From Neckera pumila (Eukaryota > Streptophyta > Bryopsida > Hypnales > Neckeraceae): a DNA stretch of 64,000 nt. Position numbers and translations under genes: made by a program. Position 1 is the stretch's first letter; each line of letters opens with the position of its first letter. The notes beneath the pieces are model-generated. The model was not told the origin of the DNA and ran no database searches. It saw only the letters and a program-made list of their open reading frames with translations. This document shows positions 59,953 to 64,000 of this stretch, one piece after another. Location of the stretch: NCBI GenBank assembly GCA_963969595.1, contig OZ018418.1:10545001-10609000 (forward strand), in the 5' to 3' direction.

Positions 59953-60801
59953 ATGGCCAACCGGGGCTTTTTGGCAAGTATAATTTTAGAGGGTGATGGT
60001 AGTGGGGAAAGTTTGTCGAAGGAGGAGTTTGAAGAGGATAGTTTTGAGGAAACCTCCACGGAGTCTCCAACAGAGGTGTCTCCGACTGCTACATCCATTC
60101 CACCCTCAACGTTGCCCGTGAGTGCTTCGGGTCCTCTACATTGTGAGTGGGGCAATGCCAAGACGTAGTACTTCCTTGACATGGTCCGTGAAAGCATTGT
60201 AGAATCGGGGTGGCAAACTTTCCGAGCCAAAGACTAAGTTGCCATGCGAGAGCGGTTGGTTGCTCACTTTACGTTGGAGGCCAATCGTCAAGGGGTGCAT
60301 CTCAAGGATAAGTGGGGCAAAATGCGATAGCAGTATTATAGGCAGAAGAAGATGTACAATGTTTCCGGGGACAACTCCAGGCTCATAAGGTGGACATGGT
60401 ATAATGGCATGGATGCCATGTTGAGTGAGACAGCAAAGGCAAATGGTGTACCGGGCTCCAATGATCAAGGGGCACCTGTCATTGGCACCGAGGCTATCCC
60501 GGAGGAAGTTGAAGTCAATGATGCTGCAACTCGCGCCGGTGATTTTCCGGGAGTTTGTGAAGCCCCTGTCAAATGTCGAAAGGTCAATAACAAAATGGCA
60601 ACTCCATTGGACCGTTTCACCAAATCGTCTGCTCGCATTGAGCAGATGAAGATGGAGATTGCAATTCAGCTTTAAAGAGACAATAAGAAGTTTAAATTGG
60701 ATGCCTTGCAAGCAACTCAGGCTTTTCAAGAGCGTGTAGCTGCTTTATTTGCTGATGTCATTTGTAGTCAGCGGACAGGAAAGAAGCATGTGCTAGAGTA
60801 A
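59953..60801 (+). pseudogene. Myb/SANT-like DNA-binding protein of PIF/Harbinger type, decayed
   Basis: One frame from ATG 59953 to TAA 60799 is broken by TAG 60166, TAA 60235, TAG 60328 and TAA 60673. After an acidic Ser/Thr/Glu-rich N-terminus it reads YFLDMVRESIVESGWQTFR, VAMRERLVAHFTLEANRQG, LKDKWGKMR, stop, QYYRQKKMYNVSGDN and IRWTWYNGMDAMLSE. The spaced Trp residues and the K-x-KW-x-K-x-R core fit the trihelix-like Myb/SANT domain (Myb_DNA-bind_3) that accompanies Harbinger transposases and carries them to the element ends. A Gln/Lys-rich helical tail follows. The Harbinger transposase lies 2.5 kb downstream in the opposite direction. The copy is dead. Confidence 0.7.
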
Positions 60802-62498
60802 AAATTTTGTATGAATTTTTAAATATGCAATAAAAAATATATATTTTTTATTGCAATGCTTTGTATTCCTTTTTTTATTTATTCATTGTATGTACATCTC
60901 CCACCAATAATTCATTACTCATTCTAAACATGCATTTGTATGTGCCTTCAAAATTTTATGGATTCTGCATTTCCAATTTGTTGTACACACTTCAATTTAT
61001 CACATCTTACATTAAAAATCTCTCTCTTCGAAATCCATTCATATATATATGTATGCATTGTGACCCTTTTCCTAATTGCATTTCTTATCAAAGAAAAGTG
61101 GGTTCAAATATTGGACATGTGTAGATGAAAGATACAATTGGTAGAGGGGTCATAATGCGTGTCCTTCGTCTCACATGTCTATGTACTAAAAAAGATGCAA
61201 TCCAAGGGAAACATAAAATAAGTTATTGATACATTTTCTTCAAACCACATTCAAACTACACTTTTGCATGGCACTTTTTTGGATTAACCCCTAAAGGACC
61301 AACATGCGTTTTCTGGCCGTATAGAAATTTTGGGCATGTACGTGTGACTAGAGATATCCATATTTGAGGCTGAAATTTTAATAGAAGGTGGGGGCAACGA
61401 ATATCTTCATGTGTACCAAGTTTCATGACATTTTGAAATACAAGTAAAAAGTTGTGACCTAATATGTTACTTGTTTTCGTAACCGGGCAGTTTGGGCAGA
61501 TCAGAAAAAATCAATTTTTTCGGAATTTTTTTTTGAAATTGGTTCTCTACATTTATATATACTTAATAAGCTTTGAGTCATTCCATTCCAATCAATGAGT
61601 CAAAAGTTATAAGGGTTTCTGGTTTGCAGGCAGTTATGGCTTCTCTACTCTAAAAAAATCTTTAAAGTCGTTTATTTAACTCAATTTTCAATATTTTTGG
61701 AAAAAAATAAAATACTAGGATGTAAATTGATTATTACAACATTACAACCGTTGGGATTGGCATTTTTAAATTCCATGATTAAAATTTTAACAATTTAGTA
61801 TTTTGAATCATTTTCTACTTCTTTCTACTTACTATTTTTTTCCTATATGTTGTATAATTCCAAATGATGTGAAATTTTTCAAGCATATAGACAACTTGTT
61901 TAGGAAACTGAACTCAAAGAAGCACCACCTTTATCGGCATTTTTTCATTGAAAAGTGAGCTTACAAAGTGCAGCTGCCCGGTTTTTCGTAGGATTGAAAA
62001 AATAGTTTTCAAGACTTTGAATGCTTATATCTTGTGATCCACACAGTGGAATTTTCTGAAATTTTTACTACATGTTTCCAAAATATCATACTACAAGATC
62101 CTACGGTTACATGTGTCAAGAATTGTTTTTTTCCAAAAATTTGGTAGTTGTATTAGAAATGGCAGTTTTAGAGCATTTTTGGTGAGAATATAGTCATGAA
62201 ACTTTAGGGGTTAAATATGTTGAAGAGTGTTTTCAAAATACTAGTAATTTGGTATACTGGTATTTGATTCTGTGGGCACATTGTACAAATTCTTCAAGTA
62301 TTTAACCCCTCAAAGCCCCAAAGTTCATGTTCTGAAGAACAAACAAACGTGAATTCACATTCCAAGTATCCATAAATGAGTTTTTTTCATGCATTAAATC
62401 TTTTGAAAATTTCATAATTAGTTCTTGAACACCTACATGGCATGTACATTTTCAACGTTTTGCTTAACAAATATTCTATAATTGAAAGCGGATTGGTA
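60802..62498. other. A+T-rich non-coding DNA between the Harbinger-type genes
   Basis: No gene was recognised. The ORFs near 60861-61128 are low-complexity Phe/Leu/Tyr-rich readings. Confidence 0.5.
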
Positions 62499-62630
62499 CA
62501 CTAGTAGAAAACCCGGCCCGATCTGTTGTTTTGGTCACGTTGATCATCAACAAATTTTTGTTCATGAACAAAAATTTGTTGATGATCAACGCGACCAAAA
62601 CAACAGATCGGGCCCGGTTTTCTACTAGTG
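62499..62630. mobile_element. 132-bp CACTA-tipped MITE, copy 2
   Basis: It runs from CACTAGTAGAAAACCCGG to CCCGGTTTTCTACTAGTG with about 65-bp arms that are almost fully complementary, and differs from copy 1 (26027-26158) at only a few bases. It is flanked by GTA on both sides (62496-62498 and 62631-62633). Confidence 0.93.
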
Positions 62631-63338
62631 GTAGTTGCAGAATTGAAAAATAATGTTTTTTGATTTCAAACAACTAGTTCAATAAACAAATGCAATAAAA
62701 AATCTTCAAAAAATCCCAAATACAACAGAATCAAAATTCAATATGCCTAGAACAAAAAACTTTGTATGAAATTCATAGAAGTGTATGGAATTCATCTAAT
62801 CAAAAGCAAATATCTGGCAATCCGCATGCATAAGAATTTTGAAATTTTCTCTGCACCTTTTCTAACCAATATACTAGAAGACCCTACAGTTATGTGTGTG
62901 TAAATACATTTATAATTGAAACGTAGTACTTATACTTGAAATGACAGTTTTAGAGTTTTTTTGGTTAAAGAACTATCAAAGAATTTGAAAGGGTTAATTT
63001 GCTGTTGAACAACATTCTAAGCTTTGAAATGCACAAGAAACAAGTTCAACTTTTTTGGGACAAAGCAATACGAATGGCAGGTCTCAATATTTTTCGATAG
63101 ATGATAAGCATAAGGATTTTGGAGTTGCAATTTCTTAAATTGTTTGTTTCAAGTATTTTTGCTCATACCTATCATTAATGAGTTTTTGTATCCAAAACAA
63201 AGGTGAAGATAGAAACTGTAATAGGAAGAAAATATATGTACTCCATAAAAGAAAGAGACAATATAATACAAAAGAACTATAAGTGCTTAAAAAACAAGTG
63301 TACATCTATTGCTACACTATAAATATCCGCAATGAGTA
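62631..63338. other. A+T-rich 3' region of the Harbinger transposase
   Basis: No ORF or repeat was recognised. It may include the 3' UTR of the minus-strand gene. Confidence 0.45.
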
Positions 63339-63339
63339 C

Positions 63340-64000
63340 CTATATACTAGGGTTGCTTGCTAACCAAGCCCCGTATAGAGCCCTATGCATACATTCCCCA
63401 GCAAGTTTTGCTGTACTACCATCACTAGGCAAACGCTGTGCTTTGCGGTCCCTGCCAACAAATGGGTCCGCTACTTGTCCAGGGAACTCTAGTGTTGGAA
63501 GCCGTTCTCCATGGAGCTCGCAGTAGTTATGCAGTACGCAACACGCAATCGTAACAGTCCTGCACTTGTCGACGTTGCCACTAAAGCTCTTCAGAATCCT
63601 CCACCGATTCTTTAGAGCACCAAATGCATGCTCGATGACGACCCTGCCTATATTGATCGAAGCATTGAACCTTTTCAGATCACGAAAAGCAGGGTTAGCT
63701 GGCTTGTAATTCTTTAACAGATAAGGGTGGCTCGGGTACGCTGAATCTCCAATCAAGTATGGCTTCACTTGTACACCTCTGACCACAATGGTAGGATCAG
63801 ATAGAATCCGCCGATGATGCAAATTAAGGTACAAAGAAGACCAATGGAATTGCCCTGCATCGTGAATTCCACCAGGCTGCCCTGCACAAACATTCCAAAG
63901 GATTCTGTCCATGTCACAGACCCCTTGCAAAACAACATAAAGGAACTTCTTCCCATTGAAGAGTCTGCAGGCATGGGTATAATGTGACTGCCAGGGCGCC
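63340..64000 (-). CDS. PIF/Harbinger transposase (DDE_Tnp_4), partial at window edge
   Basis: The frame is open from base 63999 to the stop at 63340, about 219 codons, with the N-terminus outside the window. It carries the catalytic core of HARBI1-like nucleases: AGQPGGIHDAGQF (Asp at visible residue 47), YLIGDSAYPSHPYLL (Asp 85) and VVIEHAFGALKNRWRILKS (Glu 123), with CCVLHNYCE after it. D-D-E spacing is 38 and 37 residues, as in the family. No stop or shift interrupts the visible part, in contrast with almost every other gene here. It would cut PIF/Harbinger ends and integrate at TNA sites. A Myb/SANT-like partner lies at 59953-60801. Whether the N-terminal half is intact cannot be seen. 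Confidence 0.88.
   Translation of the reverse strand, partial: APWQSHYTHACRLFNGKKFLYVVLQGVCDMDRILWNVCAGQPGGIHDAGQFHWSSLYLNLHHRRILSDPTIVVRGVQVKPYLIGDSAYPSHPYLLKNYKPANPAFRDLKRFNASINIGRVVIEHAFGALKNRWRILKSFSGNVDKCRTVTIACCVLHNYCELHGERLPTLEFPGQVADPFVGRDRKAQRLPSDGSTAKLAGECMHRALYGAWLASNPSI

Noticed and set aside
1..64000. CRISPR array, bacterial operon, or organelle genome
   Set aside because: The tandem repeats lack unique equal-size spacers. Genes have GT-AG introns and plant transposons dominate, so this is nuclear plant DNA.

Overview
The window is nuclear DNA of a land plant. The clearest marker is a decayed gene for plastid-type dihydrodipicolinate reductase (lysine synthesis) with a transit-peptide-like first exon and GT-AG introns. 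The rest is A+T-rich DNA packed with plant-type transposons: CACTA/En-Spm, hAT, PIF/Harbinger, foldback elements and CACTA-tipped MITEs. A seedless plant such as a bryophyte would fit, but nothing seen here fixes the lineage. Almost every recognisable coding sequence carries in-frame stops or frameshifts, so this looks like a gene-poor, silenced region. The only protein segment of diagnostic length that stays open is the Harbinger transposase cut by the right edge (63340-64000).

Layout. 1-870 and 16493-17509 are the two halves of one coiled-coil/RING-H2 pseudogene. They are separated by a composite insertion (871-16491) with imperfect terminal inverted repeats of about 50 bp. Inside it lie a CACTA-type left end (2029), a minus-strand FCP1/NIF-phosphatase-like pseudogene (4258-6241), a minus-strand Transposase_24-like gene (6898-7794), a plus-strand TNP2 transposase pseudogene (9799-13768), two large foldbacks (14620-15679) and a tRNA-like module. 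18.9-24.8 kb holds a degenerate hAT transposase flanked by GTCCGCC-rich blocks, with a degenerate satellite between the gene and its right end. 24.8-33 kb is mostly non-coding A+T-rich DNA with a 132-bp MITE and a 2.9-kb CACTA-tipped element that has target-site duplications.

33.8-39.2 kb holds the DapB-like pseudogene on the minus strand. Its first large intron is filled with a recurring GACAATTTG motif and contains a second CACTA-tipped element. 41.8-46.2 kb holds a second decayed coiled-coil/RING pseudogene with an intronic 40-bp minisatellite. 48.7-52.8 kb holds a minus-strand pseudogene of a Cys-rich protein with a DDE/RNase-H-like signature and its own 60-bp intronic repeat. 53.6-55.1 kb holds a gag-like coiled-coil ORF series. 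59.9-60.8 kb holds a Myb/SANT-like pseudogene of the kind that accompanies PIF/Harbinger, and the Harbinger transposase lies at the end of the window.

How it fits together. Most coding traces come from transposons (TNP2 with Transposase_24 for CACTA; Myb/SANT with DDE_Tnp_4 for Harbinger; a hAT transposase) or from host-like genes they broke or trapped. The most unusual pattern is a set of CACTA-tipped, non-autonomous elements built from the same parts: a long foldback, then a Pol III-like tRNA module, then subterminal ATCAACA repeats. All family assignments come from reading motifs in the translations; no database search was possible.
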